A stretch of DNA of 64,000 nt from Clostridia bacterium (GCA_900768535.1 CAAGDE010000026.1:62001-126000), one strand, 5' to 3'; positions 8,497-17,721 are shown, counted from the stretch's first letter. The notes: generated by a model from the sequence alone, not told the origin. Program-made: numbers and translations.

Positions 8497-8579
8497 CTCC
8501 GGAAAAATATACATGAATGAGAGGCGCGCACACCGCATCCCGGTGTGAAGGCAACTCGAAACCGTATGTTTTTCCGGAG
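8497..8579 (+). promoter_or_regulatory. Candidate cis-regulatory RNA hiding the dacF ribosome site
   Basis: A 16-bp stem pairs 8497-8512 with 8564-8579, with a single G-U pair. Its 3' strand contains CCGGAG, the ribosome site of the next gene. The 51-nt insert holds a 7-bp hairpin (8529-8535 with 8541-8547, loop CATCC) and short single-stranded segments including GGCAACTCGAAACC. The arrangement resembles a translational riboswitch or thermosensor, but no known aptamer was recognised. Confidence 0.5.
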
Positions 8580-8587
8580 GTTTTATC

Positions 8588-9733
8588 ATGCGTAGATTGG
8601 TCCTGCCGATGCTGCTTCTGACCGCTTTGCTGTTCGGGTGTCTGCCGGTGTCTGCCGAGACGGTCAGTGCACCGACCGTCTCGGCGCAGAGTGCCGTTCT
8701 CATGGATGCCCGGTACGGCTTGGTCCTGTTTGAAAAGGACGCCGACCGGAGGCTCCCCATGGCAAGCACCACAAAAATCATGACCGCGCTGACGGCACTG
8801 GCAAACGCCGCGCCCGAAACGGTCATCCGAACGGCGCCGGAAGCGGTCGGCGTGGAGGGCTCCTCCGTCTATCTGTCGGCAGGAGAGAAGCTGACCCTGG
8901 AGCAATTGCTCTATGCCCTTCTGCTCCAGTCCGCAAACGATGCGGCGGCGGCAATCGCTGTCGGCGTGGGCGGGAGCATTGCGGAATTTGCCGACCTGAT
9001 GAACGCGCAGGCACAGCGGCTGGGACTGACCGACACGCATTTTGCCAATCCGCACGGGCTGGACGCGGACGGACACTACACCACCGCGCGCGAGCTTGCC
9101 GTCATCACGCGGGAGGCGCTCTCCCATCCCCTGATCCGGAAGATCGTCGGGACCCGCAGGGCGACCATTCCGCAGGGAGAGAACCCGGACGCGCGCCTGC
9201 TGGTCAATCACAACCGGCTGCTGCGGACCTATCCCGATGCCATCGGCGTCAAGACCGGATTTACCAAAAAGAGCGGGCGCTGTCTGGTTTCCGCCGCGGA
9301 ACGGAACGGCGTGACGCTGATTGCGGTTACCCTGAACGCGCCGGATGACTGGCGCGATCATACCGCCATGCTCGACTACGGCTTCACCCGGTTTGACACG
9401 GTTGACCTGTGCCGCGCGGGAGATGCCGTCTGCTCCGTTCCGGTCACGGGCGGTACGACGGAGGCGGTTCCGATGCATGCCGCGGAAAGCCTTACCGCCG
9501 CACTGCCGATCGGTCACGCGCCGATCCGGGTCACCGTGGAGGCACCGCATTTTCTCTACGCGCCCGTCCCGCTTGACCGGCAGACCGGCGAGGCGGTTTA
9601 TTCCTGCGACCTGGACGGAGACGGTGCGGCGGAGGAGATCGGGCGCGTGGCGCTCGTCACCGCGGCGACGGTCGAACGCAGGCAGACCGAACAGCACGGC
9701 TTTTTCGCGTGGCTGAAGAAGCTGTTCCGCTGA
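8588..9733 (+). CDS. dacF: D-alanyl-D-alanine carboxypeptidase (PBP5/DacF type)
   Basis: Trims the terminal D-Ala from peptidoglycan stem peptides outside the membrane. The 381 residues have an N-terminal signal (1-23), then the serine DD-peptidase motifs SxxK = STTK (60-63), SxN = SAN (115-117) and KTG (222-224). A C-terminal beta domain and a possible amphipathic anchor (GFFAWLKKLFR) follow. LLFGC at 14-18 is a weak lipobox; cleavage after VSA is the alternative. Its ribosome site is enclosed in a long hairpin. Sporulation-linked DacF is likely from context, but a vegetative role cannot be excluded. Confidence 0.92.
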   Translation: MRRLVLPMLLLTALLFGCLPVSAETVSAPTVSAQSAVLMDARYGLVLFEKDADRRLPMASTTKIMTALTALANAAPETVIRTAPEAVGVEGSSVYLSAGEKLTLEQLLYALLLQSANDAAAAIAVGVGGSIAEFADLMNAQAQRLGLTDTHFANPHGLDADGHYTTARELAVITREALSHPLIRKIVGTRRATIPQGENPDARLLVNHNRLLRTYPDAIGVKTGFTKKSGRCLVSAAERNGVTLIAVTLNAPDDWRDHTAMLDYGFTRFDTVDLCRAGDAVCSVPVTGGTTEAVPMHAAESLTAALPIGHAPIRVTVEAPHFLYAPVPLDRQTGEAVYSCDLDGDGAAEEIGRVALVTAATVERRQTEQHGFFAWLKKLFR

Positions 9734-9763
9734 CGGAAAACTCAAAAGGATCGGACGGATGAC

Positions 9764-10492
9764 ATGACAGAACCAATCAGACTGCAAAAATATTTTTCCG
9801 ACTGCGGGGTGCTCTCCCGGCGCGCCGCAGAAGCGGAAATTCTTGCCGGACACGTAACGGTCAACGGTGTTCCGGCGGCTCTGGGCGATCAGATCACACC
9901 GGGAAAGGATGCGGTTGCGTGGAACGGCACCCCCATTCTTCCGCGTGCGGACAAGCCCTACCGCTACATTCTGCTCAATAAGCCGCGCGGCTATGTCTGC
10001 ACGGCAAAGGACGAGAAGGGACGGCGGAACGTAACCGACCTTGTGCGCATTCCGGGCACGCGGCTGTATCCGGTCGGTCGGCTGGATATGGATTCGGACG
10101 GACTGCTGCTCCTGACCGATGACGGCGCGTTTGCCAACCGTCTGACCCACCCGCGGCACGAAATTCCGAAGATCTACCGGGTGACCGTCTCCCCTGCCCC
10201 CACCGAAGCACAGCTGGCGGAACTGCGCGCGCCGATGGAGCTGGACGGCTACCGGCTGCTCCCGGTGGACGTGCGCCGGGAGGGAGACACGGTGCTACGG
10301 ATGGAGCTGCACGAGGGCAGGAACCGCCAGATCCGCCGGATGTGCGAGGCGGTCGGACTGAAGGTCACGGCGCTGACCCGGATCGCGGTCGGAGCACTGA
10401 CGCTGGGCGATCTGCGCCGCGGGAAATGGCGGGAGCTGACTGCCGGTGAAATCGCCTATCTGATGGGGAACGCCCCGGAAAGGAAGAACTGA
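9764..10492 (+). CDS. rluB: Pseudouridine synthase, RsuA/RluB family
   Basis: Isomerises uridine in rRNA, probably 23S (RluB type). The 242 residues start with an S4 RNA-binding domain (about 4-60: LQKYFSDCGVLSRRAAE) and continue with the catalytic domain, containing GRLDMDSDGLL with the catalytic Asp108 and the ELHEGRNRQIRRM segment. It stands 30 nt after dacF, as in many Clostridia. Confidence 0.93.
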   Translation: MTEPIRLQKYFSDCGVLSRRAAEAEILAGHVTVNGVPAALGDQITPGKDAVAWNGTPILPRADKPYRYILLNKPRGYVCTAKDEKGRRNVTDLVRIPGTRLYPVGRLDMDSDGLLLLTDDGAFANRLTHPRHEIPKIYRVTVSPAPTEAQLAELRAPMELDGYRLLPVDVRREGDTVLRMELHEGRNRQIRRMCEAVGLKVTALTRIAVGALTLGDLRRGKWRELTAGEIAYLMGNAPERKN

Positions 10493-10493
10493 A

Positions 10494-10886
10494 ATGCTGG
10501 AAGTATTACCGATTCAGACAAAGACCGAACAGGAGGCTCTCTGCGCAAGATGCGGCATCCCCTTCCGGACCGAATTGCTGGCTTATCGGGCAACGGTGGA
10601 CGGGGATCTGCGCGGCATCTGCCAGTTTACCATGGATTCACAGGGCGGGCGGATTGCGGACTTTGCCGCCGCCGGCGAACCCGAATTTGAGCCTTTGTTC
10701 GTCATGGGACGTGCCGCACTGAACTTTATCGACCTTTGCGGCGTTCACACTGCTTTTTTTGACGCGGATTTCGAAAATGAGACGCTCATCAAAGCCATCG
10801 GTTTTGAGAAGAATCCTGCCGGAAGATGGGAGATGGATCTGACCGACTTTTTCCGGGAGCCGTGTAAACATTCCAAAAAAGCCTGA
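10494..10886 (+). CDS. Small protein of unknown function, possibly GNAT-like
   Basis: A 130-residue cytoplasmic protein starting 1 nt after rluB, with AAGGAA as ribosome site, so part of the same operon. The order of strands and helices (YRATVDGDLRGICQFTM, then GGRIADFAAAG, then FVMGRAALNFIDLCGVHTAFF, then a C-terminal FEKNP) resembles the core of a GNAT acetyltransferase, but no clear acetyl-CoA loop is visible. Function unassigned. Confidence 0.75.
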   Translation: MLEVLPIQTKTEQEALCARCGIPFRTELLAYRATVDGDLRGICQFTMDSQGGRIADFAAAGEPEFEPLFVMGRAALNFIDLCGVHTAFFDADFENETLIKAIGFEKNPAGRWEMDLTDFFREPCKHSKKA

Positions 10887-10958
10887 TAAAGGAAATATTT
10901 GTAAAAAATATACAGTTTAAGTCCGAAATTTTTGTATACCATTTTTTTCCAAAAGTAC

Positions 10959-10987
10959 TTGCAAATTCTTACAAAATATGGTAAAAT
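10959..10987 (+). promoter_or_regulatory. Promoter of spo0A
   Basis: TTGCAA (10959-10964), 17 bp and TAAAAT (10982-10987), with an extended -10 TGG directly before it. No clear 0A box or sigma-H promoter was seen, although AGTCCGAAA upstream (about 10920) weakly resembles one. Confidence 0.65.
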
Positions 10988-11032
10988 ATTACTGTACAGA
11001 AAACTGACCGGAATATTATGGAGGAATATGGT

Positions 11033-11815
11033 ATGGAATACACAACAAAGATCCTGGTTGCAGATGAAAGTCCCGCGAGCCGCTCCACCCTGCGTGACGG
11101 GCTGGTTCGGATGGGTTACCGGAACGTGGAGGAAGCGGTCAACGGCGAGGAAGCGCTGATGAAGATCAACCGGAACCGCCCGGACGTGGTTCTGATGGAT
11201 GTCTGGCTCTCCAAGCTGGACGGCATCGGCGTTCTGCGGAACTGCCGGAACGCGGGAATCGGAAAGGACGGCACGCCGATTTTCATCATTGTCTCGTCCG
11301 TCTCCAATCAGAATCTGTTCATTCAGGCAACCGAAGCCGGCGCGGAGCTCTGCCTGCTGAAGCCGGTCAACCTCAACAGCCTCTGCGAGCACATTCAAAG
11401 CATCCTCTCCCGGCGCAGTCGGGAAGCGGCAATGGCGGTGATAAAAACGGAGGAAAAAACGCCGGACATTGAGTCGCAGGTGACGCAGATCATCCATCAG
11501 ATCGGCGTTCCAGCACACATCAAGGGCTACCAGTATCTGCGCACGGCAATTCTTCTGACGGTGCAGGACAGCGACATCATCAACTCGGTGACAAAGGTGC
11601 TTTATCCGTCGGTTGCAAAGAAATACAGCACCACGACCAGCCGGGTGGAGCGCGCCATCCGCCATGCGATTGAGGTGGCATGGGATCGCGGCGACATTGA
11701 CACGCTCAACAGTTATTTCGGCTACACCATTCAGCAAGGCAGAGGAAAGCCGACCAACAGCGAGTTCATCGCCATGATCGCCGATAATCTGCGGCTGAAA
11801 TATAAGCTGTTCTGA
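11033..11815 (+). CDS. spo0A: Sporulation master regulator Spo0A
   Basis: Response regulator that commits the cell to sporulation when phosphorylated. The receiver has Asp11-Glu12 in the acidic pocket, the phospho-acceptor Asp56 (VVLMD), Ser/Thr switch residues in IVSSVS and Lys110 in LLKP. The C-terminal DNA-binding domain (about 140-260) contains [16 protein letters not shown] and [16 protein letters not shown], the Spo0A signature. The ATG at 11033 uses GGAGG (11020-11024) and puts the phospho-Asp at 56, as in B. subtilis; the ATG at 11018 overlaps that ribosome site and is rejected. Glu12 in place of a second Asp in the acidic pair is a modest departure. Confidence 0.97.
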   Translation: MEYTTKILVADESPASRSTLRDGLVRMGYRNVEEAVNGEEALMKINRNRPDVVLMDVWLSKLDGIGVLRNCRNAGIGKDGTPIFIIVSSVSNQNLFIQATEAGAELCLLKPVNLNSLCEHIQSILSRRSREAAMAVIKTEEKTPDIESQVTQIIHQIGVPAHIKGYQYLRTAILLTVQDSDIINSVTKVLYPSVAKKYSTTTSRVERAIRHAIEVAWDRGDIDTLNSYFGYTIQQGRGKPTNSEFIAMIADNLRLKYKLF

Positions 11816-11826
11816 CTCAATATCAT

Positions 11827-11902
11827 GCCCCCCGCACCGAACGCATTCTCCGGCGCGGGGGGCACAGTATAACTTTTACCGATCGGTGCGGGGCGGTTTT
11901 TT
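11827..11902 (+). terminator. Two overlapping terminator hairpins after spo0A
   Basis: Hairpin A pairs GCCCCCCGC (11827-11835) with GCGGGGGGC (11855-11863), followed by a poor U-run. Hairpin B pairs CCCCGCACCGA (11830-11840) with TCGGTGCGGGG (11883-11893) and is followed by CGGTTTTTT. They share 11830-11835 and so exclude one another. The region may also serve the convergent minus-strand gene. Confidence 0.65.
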
Positions 11903-12518
11903 ATGACCCTTCCACAAGCTCCGGGCGGTCAAAATCCGGTGCTGAGGGTTCCGGCTCCGGCAATCCCTCTCCCCCGCTGATGAGATAGGCAAAACATTCA
12001 TCATCGTTCACGTCAAACCGCACGCCCAGAAAATGCAGAAACCGCGCGGAGGCAAAATTGTAGCTTGACAGCGGACGGTCCAGGGCGTTGTCCGACTGCG
12101 CGCAAACGTAAATCTCACCGTTTTCAATCTTGCTGATTATGACCGTATGGTACCAGTTCCCCTCCGCATTCGCGTACTGAACCGCATCCCCCACCTGTGC
12201 CCTCCTGCGCGGCACCTCGGCGGCATAGGGACCGATTCCCCCGTTCCGGGAGGCGAATTCCGGTGTTCCGGTCATGAAATCGTAAAAGTACCTCACACTG
12301 CTCCAGGCGGGGGCACGGTCGGCATCCGATTCATAATACCATCCGTAGTCCGGGGTGCGGTTCATCACACAGCTCCCCGCCAGCACACACTGTGACACAA
12401 AATTGGTGCAGTTCCCGCCCCGCCCCGTAAAATCAACAAACAGCGGGTTGCGGGATAAAGCCCACCGACGGGCATACTCCACCGCACGCGCCGCATCATA
12501 CGGCTTTGTCAGTAACAT
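11901..12518 (-). CDS. Amidase-domain (Amidase_6-like) protein
   Basis: A 205-residue protein made mostly of a papain-like amidase domain: Cys37 in NCTNFVSQ is the probable nucleophile and His124 in WYHTVII the probable base. Such domains usually act on peptidoglycan or peptides. With the ATG at 12518 (ribosome site AAAGGAG) there is no signal peptide, which suggests a cytoplasmic, forespore or coat location. The upstream frame to 12578 has no good start. The tail (EPEPSAPDFDRPE) is Pro/Glu-rich. Confidence 0.82.
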   Translation of the reverse strand: MLLTKPYDAARAVEYARRWALSRNPLFVDFTGRGGNCTNFVSQCVLAGSCVMNRTPDYGWYYESDADRAPAWSSVRYFYDFMTGTPEFASRNGGIGPYAAEVPRRRAQVGDAVQYANAEGNWYHTVIISKIENGEIYVCAQSDNALDRPLSSYNFASARFLHFLGVRFDVNDDECFAYLISGGEGLPEPEPSAPDFDRPELVEGS

Positions 12519-12567
12519 ATCCGTTCTCCTTTCCTCTGACTCCGCTACAGTATATGCCGGCAACGGA

Positions 12568-12600
12568 AAAACCGCCAAGGGATTGCTCCCCGGCGGTTTT
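12568..12600 (-). terminator. Terminator of recQ
   Basis: AAAACCGCC (12568-12576) pairs with GGCGGTTTT (12592-12600) around a 15-nt loop. On the minus strand the stem ends in a U-run, and the plus strand has one too, so it may work in both directions. Confidence 0.8.
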
Positions 12601-12606
12601 GTTCTG

Positions 12607-14445
12607 TTATGGTTTTCGTTCCAGATAGCGGCGGATGCATTCGGTGAACACCGCGCCGTAGCGCTCGGCTTTGGTCTGCCCGACCCCGTTGACCTCCAGA
12701 AATTCCGCCAGATCGGTCGGGCGCCGGATGCTCATATCGCGCAGGGCGGCATCCGAAAAAACGATGTACGCCGGCACCTTCTGCTCCTTCGCAAGCTGAA
12801 ACCGCAGTTGCCTCAGCTCCTCAAACAGTGCCGGGTCGCCGTCTCCCGCCATGGCTTCGCGCGCAGACTTTTTCGCCTTCTCCGGCTTTTCCTGCGGCTT
12901 CTGTCGGATCACGCGCATCTGCAGCGTTTCTTCTCCGTGCAACAGCGGGCGGCTCTTCGGCGTGACCCGCAGAACGGGATAGTCGCGCCCCTCGGTGACA
13001 AGGTAGCCGCGCTCCTCCAGCAGATCCACCCGCTCCCGCAGGTCCCGCTCGCTCATGGCGGAAAGGAGCCCGTAGGTTGACTGATCCTGCAGTCCGAGGG
13101 AGAGCAGCCGTTCGTTTTTGCTCCCCCGCAGGACGTCACAGATCATCTTTTTCCCAAAGCGCTGTCCGGTCCGGATGACGCAGGAGAGAATCTTCTGCGC
13201 GTCCACCGTCACGTCCGCCATCTCACTGTCCGCAAGACAGTTGGAGCAGTTTCCGCACGCCGATGGGCAATTCTCCCCGAAATAGCGCAGAATCGACCGC
13301 CGCAGGCATTCCCCGGTGGTGCAGTAGAAGGTCATCTGTCTGAGCCGCTCCAGATCCCGCTCCCGCAGGGTCTGCCGCTCCTGCTCGGTCAGCTCCGGGT
13401 TGTCCTCCGACCGCGCAATCAGAAACCGGTTGGTCATCACGTCCTGCGGGCTGTAGAGCAGGATGCATTCCGCGCGTTCGCCGTCCCGCCCGGCACGTCC
13501 CGCCTCCTGGTAGTAGCTCTCGATATCCTTCGGCATATTGTAATGGATGACGTAGGAGACATCCGACTTGTCAATCCCCATGCCGAACGCATTGGTTGCA
13601 ACGATCACATCGACCCGACCGTAGATGAAATCGTCCTGATTCTGCCGGCGTTCCGAATCCGACAGTCCCGCGTGATAGCGCGTTGCGGAAATCCCGTTCT
13701 GCCGGAGCACCTCGCAAAGCTCCTCCACGTTCTTCCGCGTAGCGGCGTAGACAATGCCCGACCGTCCGGCGTGCGACCGGATCAGCTCCAGCAGTCTATC
13801 CTGCTTGGACTTCGGCTTTTCCACCCCGAAATAGAGGTTCGGACGGTCAAAGCCGGTGGTCACGCAGAGCGGATTGCGCAATTCCAGCAGTGCTTCCATG
13901 TCCGCCTTCACCCGCCCGGTTGCGGTTGCGGTAAAGGCACCGACGGTCGGTCGCCGGGACAGTCCCTTTGCAAATTCCGCAATCTTCAGGTAGGACGGGC
14001 GGAAATTCTGCCCCCATTGCGAGACGCAGTGTGCCTCATCCACAATCAGATTCGAGATTTCCAGCGCCTGACAGACCTCCGGAAAATCCGGCGCCGTCAG
14101 CCGCTCCGGCGCTACGTAAATCAGCTTGTAGACTCCGTTCCGGATGCCCCACAGCACCTGCCCGTACTGCGCTGCCGTCAGAGTGCTGTTGACAAACGCC
14201 GCCGGGACGCCGGACTGCGTCAGGGACTCGACCTGATCCTTCATCAGGGAAATCAGCGGCGAGATCACCAGGGTGACACCCGGCGACATCAGCGCGGGAA
14301 CCTGATAGCACAGTGACTTCCCGGCGCCGGTCGGCATGACGCAAAGGACATCCCGCCCGTCCAGAATCGCGTCAATCACCTGTTCCTGTCCGTCGCGGAA
14401 CGCACTGTGTCCGAAATATTGCTTCAGTACTTCCAGTTTTGTCAT
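12607..14445 (-). CDS. recQ: ATP-dependent DNA helicase RecQ
   Basis: 3'-5' helicase of superfamily 2 acting in recombination and fork repair. With the ATG at 14445 it has 612 residues: Walker A PTGAGKS (38-44), DEAH box (136-139), the aromatic-rich loop HCVSQWGQNFRPSY, a helicase C domain, a zinc site with Cys spaced as C-x-x-x-x-x-C near CPSACGNCSNC, an RQC winged helix, and a C-terminal HRDC domain (VPAYIVFSDAALRDM). The frame continues to 14553, but the ATG at 14445 follows GGAG and lies downstream of a good promoter, so it is chosen. Confidence 0.96.
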   Translation of the reverse strand: MTKLEVLKQYFGHSAFRDGQEQVIDAILDGRDVLCVMPTGAGKSLCYQVPALMSPGVTLVISPLISLMKDQVESLTQSGVPAAFVNSTLTAAQYGQVLWGIRNGVYKLIYVAPERLTAPDFPEVCQALEISNLIVDEAHCVSQWGQNFRPSYLKIAEFAKGLSRRPTVGAFTATATGRVKADMEALLELRNPLCVTTGFDRPNLYFGVEKPKSKQDRLLELIRSHAGRSGIVYAATRKNVEELCEVLRQNGISATRYHAGLSDSERRQNQDDFIYGRVDVIVATNAFGMGIDKSDVSYVIHYNMPKDIESYYQEAGRAGRDGERAECILLYSPQDVMTNRFLIARSEDNPELTEQERQTLRERDLERLRQMTFYCTTGECLRRSILRYFGENCPSACGNCSNCLADSEMADVTVDAQKILSCVIRTGQRFGKKMICDVLRGSKNERLLSLGLQDQSTYGLLSAMSERDLRERVDLLEERGYLVTEGRDYPVLRVTPKSRPLLHGEETLQMRVIRQKPQEKPEKAKKSAREAMAGDGDPALFEELRQLRFQLAKEQKVPAYIVFSDAALRDMSIRRPTDLAEFLEVNGVGQTKAERYGAVFTECIRRYLERKP

Positions 14446-14476
14446 CACTTGCTCCGTTCTTCCTTCACTCCCCTTT

Positions 14477-14505
14477 ATTATACCGCATTTTCCCGGATTT
14501 TGCAA
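14477..14505 (-). promoter_or_regulatory. Promoter of recQ
   Basis: Minus-strand TTGCAA (14500-14505), 17 bp, TATAAT (14477-14482). The predicted start is about 25 nt upstream of the recQ ATG. Confidence 0.75.
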
Positions 14506-14557
14506 CCCCATTCCCGATGATTCCGCAAAAAACACCGTCATTTCGCGGTGCAAAAGG

Positions 14558-14594
14558 AAAAAACGCCGACCGAAGGAAAACCGTTCGGTCGGCG
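14558..14594 (-). terminator. Terminator of the citrate/2-oxoglutarate operon
   Basis: An 11-bp perfect stem (14564-14574 with 14584-14594) followed on the minus strand by six U (14558-14563). It sits just after isocitrate dehydrogenase. Confidence 0.88.
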
Positions 14595-14613
14595 GGGGTG
14601 GATTTTGTCGGTT

Positions 14614-15774
14614 TCAGCCCTCCGCTTCCAGCTCCTGCAGGATGCGGTCTGCCAGCGCTTGGGTTGTGGCGCCGGTGGCATCTCCGGTGATGCGGACGGC
14701 TTCCGGACCGGAGGTCGCTCGCTCCATCGCGCGGGAAAGGCGGTCTGCTTCGTCCGGGAGCGCAATGTGCCGGAGCATCATCTCCGACGCGCGCAAAAGA
14801 CTGGACGGGTCGGCATACGCGCCCAATCCCGCTTCAATCATGCGGGGTGCCGAGCCGTGAATCGCTTCAAACATGGCATAGCGGTCGCCGAGGTTCGCGC
14901 TTCCGGCTGTCCCCACACCGCCCTGGAGCTGTGCCGCCTCATCGGTGATGATATCCCCGTACAGATTCGGCAGCAGGAAGACCTGAAACCCGCTCCGGAC
15001 GGCGGGATTGACCAGATTTGCCGTCATGATATCAATATACCAATCCTCGGCGGTGATACCGGGATAGTCCGCCGCGATCTCGTGGCAGACGGCGGAAAAG
15101 CTGCCGTCCGTTTTCTTCATGATGTTGGCTTTGGTGACGATGGCAACCCTGGTTTTTCCGTTCGCCTTCGCGTATTCGAACGCCGCGCGCGCAATCCTTC
15201 GGGTTCCCGCATCGGTCGTCACCTTGAAGTCCATTGCCAGCTTTCCGGGGATCACCACCCCGCGACTGCCGAGCACGTACTCCCCCTCGGTGTTCTCGCG
15301 GAAGAAAATCCAGTCGATCCCCTCCTCCTTCACGGTCACCGGGCGCACGTTTGCATACAGGTCCAGCTCCCGGCGTAGGGCAACATTGGCACTCTCCAGC
15401 GTTCCGCCCTTGGGCGTTGCGGTCGGACCCTTGAGCAGGACATCGCACTCCCGGATTGCCGCCAGCACATCACGGGGAACCGCCTCCCCCTTTGCCAGCC
15501 GGTTCTCCAGCGTCAGCCCCTCAATGTCGCGCAGGACGATCTGTCCCGATGCAATCCGGTCTCGCAGGAGCACCTCCAGAATCCGGCGCGTCTCACGCAT
15601 CAGAATCGGTCCGATGCCGTCCCCGCCGCAGACGCCGATGACGATCCGCCCGGCGTGTGCGTAATCCTTTGCCGGGGATGCCTGCTCCATCCGCGCCTGT
15701 CTGGCAAGCTGTTCCTCCAGCAGGATGTGGAACTGCTCCACTGCCCGGTCAATCTCCGTTTCAAACACGGTCAT
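14614..15774 (-). CDS. icd: Isocitrate dehydrogenase (NAD-type, IMDH/ICDH family)
   Basis: Oxidative decarboxylation of isocitrate to 2-oxoglutarate. The 386 residues belong to the beta-decarboxylating dehydrogenase family. Isocitrate rather than isopropylmalate specificity is suggested by SANVALRRELDLYANVRP, with the Ser-x-Asn that contacts the substrate. Other landmarks are KANIMKKTDG, NLYGDIITDEAAQ and the cofactor region EAIHGSAP. The first 40 residues form an extra N-terminal segment. The start follows AGGAGGA, 17 nt after aconitase. The same trio occurs in C. acetobutylicum, supporting the assignment. Confidence 0.9.
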   Translation of the reverse strand: MTVFETEIDRAVEQFHILLEEQLARQARMEQASPAKDYAHAGRIVIGVCGGDGIGPILMRETRRILEVLLRDRIASGQIVLRDIEGLTLENRLAKGEAVPRDVLAAIRECDVLLKGPTATPKGGTLESANVALRRELDLYANVRPVTVKEEGIDWIFFRENTEGEYVLGSRGVVIPGKLAMDFKVTTDAGTRRIARAAFEYAKANGKTRVAIVTKANIMKKTDGSFSAVCHEIAADYPGITAEDWYIDIMTANLVNPAVRSGFQVFLLPNLYGDIITDEAAQLQGGVGTAGSANLGDRYAMFEAIHGSAPRMIEAGLGAYADPSSLLRASEMMLRHIALPDEADRLSRAMERATSGPEAVRITGDATGATTQALADRILQELEAEG

Positions 15775-15791
15775 TCCTCCTTTGTTGTCCG

Positions 15792-17711
15792 TCAGTGCGT
15801 GACGGCAAGCAGTCCGCCTGCCTTCAGCATCGCAATCTGGCGGGGTGTCAGCGCACAGGTCAGCGGGATCTCCGCGCCGGTCGTCTCATCGGTCAGGGTG
15901 ATGCGTCCGCTCTCCATTCCGGCAAACACACCGGAAAGCGTCAGGCGGTCGCCCTCGCCGACCCGGTCATAATCCGCCGCGTCCGCAAAGGTCAGGGGGA
16001 GAATGCCGGCATTGATCAGGTTTGCCGCATGAATCCGCGCAAAACTCTTGGCAATGACCGCACGGATACCGAGGTACAAGGGAACCAGCGCCGCGTGCTC
16101 CCGTGACGAGCCCTGACCGTAGTTCGCACCGCCCACAACAATCCCCTGCCCGGCACGCACGGCACGTTCGGGGAATTCTTTATCGCAGACCGCAAAGCAG
16201 AACTGCGACAGATAGGGAATGTTCGACCGGTACGGCAGAATCTTCGCCCCCGCAGGCATGATGTGGTCGGTGGTGATGTTGTCCCCCACCTTCAGGACCA
16301 GCTCCGCGGTGAGGCGATCCGTCTGCGGAACGCATTTCGGGAAGGGCTTGATGTTGGGACCGCGCAGAATCTCCACCGATGCCGCATCCGCCGGATCTGC
16401 AGGCGGCAGAATTGCGCTGTCGTCCGCCCGGAAGTGCCCGGGCAGGGTCACGACCGGGGCATCTCCCAGATCGCGCGGGTCGGTAATGACCCCCGTGAGT
16501 GCCGCCGCAACCGCCGTTTCGGGAGAGACCAGATAGACCTTTGCGTCCGCCGTACCGCTTCTGCCCTCAAAATTGCGGTTGAAGGTGCGCAGACTGACCC
16601 CGCCGGAGTTCGGCGAAAAGCCCATGCCGATGCAGGGTCCGCACGCGCACTCCAGCACCCGTGCGCCGGACGCCAGAATGTCCGACAGTGCGCCCAGATC
16701 GGCGAGCATGGTCAGCACCTGCCGCGAACCGGGAGAGACCGACACACTGACCTCCGGAGAAACGGTCCGCCCCTTCAGCAGCGCCGCCACCTTCATCAGA
16801 TCCGACAGCGATGAGTTGGTGCAGGAGCCGATGCAGACCTGATCCACCTTCGTCCCCGCAACCGAGGAAACCGGAACCACCCGGTCGGGGCTGTGCGGAC
16901 AGGCAATCAGCGGCTCCAATTCCGACAGATCCAGTTCCAGGACCTGATCGTACACCGCGTCCGGATCGGCAAAAACCGGGGTGTAGTCCCCCTCCCTGCC
17001 CTCGGCGCGCAGAAAGTCCCGCGTAACCTCGTCCGCCGGAAAAACAGAGGTCGTCGCGCCCAGCTCCGTTCCCATGTTGGTGATGGTGGCACGCTCCGGA
17101 ACCGTCAGCGTCCGGACACCCTCCCCGCCCCATTCGATGATGTATCCGACCCCGCCCTTGACCGTCAGTCGGCGCAGCAGCTCCAGGCTGACGTCCTTTG
17201 CCGTGACGAACGGACGGAGCCTGCCGCGCAGGTTGACCCGGATCATCCCCGGCATGGTGATATAATACGCGCCGCCGCCCATGGCAACCGCAACGTCCAT
17301 TCCGCCCGCACCGAAGGCGAGCATTCCGATGCCGCCGCCGGTCGGGGTATGGCTGTCCGAGCCGATGAGCGTCTTTCCCGGCACGCCGAAGCGCTCCAGA
17401 TGCACCTGGTGGCAGATGCCGTTGCCGGGGCGCGAGAAGTAAATGCCGTGTTTCCTTGCCACCGACTGAATGTAGCGGTGGTCGTCCGCGTTCTCAAAGC
17501 CGGATTGCAGGGTGTTGTGGTCGATGTACGCCACGCTCCGCTCGGTCTTCACCCGGTCGACTCCCATGGCTTCGAATTCCAGATACGCCATGGTTCCGGT
17601 CGCATCCTGTGTCAGAGTCTGATCAATCCGCAGACCGATCTCCTCCCCCCGCTTCATTTTTCCCGCAACCAGGTGTGCGCCGATGATTTTCTCCGCAATC
17701 GTCTGTCCCAT
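15792..17711 (-). CDS. acn: Aconitate hydratase
   Basis: Isomerises citrate to isocitrate with a 4Fe-4S cluster. The 639 residues carry the cluster ligands in CIGSCTNSS and CACGPCIGMG, the substrate loops IGSDSHTPTGG and GSSREHAAL, and DNITTDHIMPAG at the start of the swivel domain. The length matches the shorter bacterial aconitases related to the mitochondrial type. The ATG at 17711 follows GGGGAG; the open frame to 17741 overlaps the regulator gene and is not used. It lies between the GntR regulator and isocitrate dehydrogenase. Confidence 0.94.
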   Translation of the reverse strand: MGQTIAEKIIGAHLVAGKMKRGEEIGLRIDQTLTQDATGTMAYLEFEAMGVDRVKTERSVAYIDHNTLQSGFENADDHRYIQSVARKHGIYFSRPGNGICHQVHLERFGVPGKTLIGSDSHTPTGGGIGMLAFGAGGMDVAVAMGGGAYYITMPGMIRVNLRGRLRPFVTAKDVSLELLRRLTVKGGVGYIIEWGGEGVRTLTVPERATITNMGTELGATTSVFPADEVTRDFLRAEGREGDYTPVFADPDAVYDQVLELDLSELEPLIACPHSPDRVVPVSSVAGTKVDQVCIGSCTNSSLSDLMKVAALLKGRTVSPEVSVSVSPGSRQVLTMLADLGALSDILASGARVLECACGPCIGMGFSPNSGGVSLRTFNRNFEGRSGTADAKVYLVSPETAVAAALTGVITDPRDLGDAPVVTLPGHFRADDSAILPPADPADAASVEILRGPNIKPFPKCVPQTDRLTAELVLKVGDNITTDHIMPAGAKILPYRSNIPYLSQFCFAVCDKEFPERAVRAGQGIVVGGANYGQGSSREHAALVPLYLGIRAVIAKSFARIHAANLINAGILPLTFADAADYDRVGEGDRLTLSGVFAGMESGRITLTDETTGAEIPLTCALTPRQIAMLKAGGLLAVTH

Positions 17712-17721
17712 GATACTCCCC

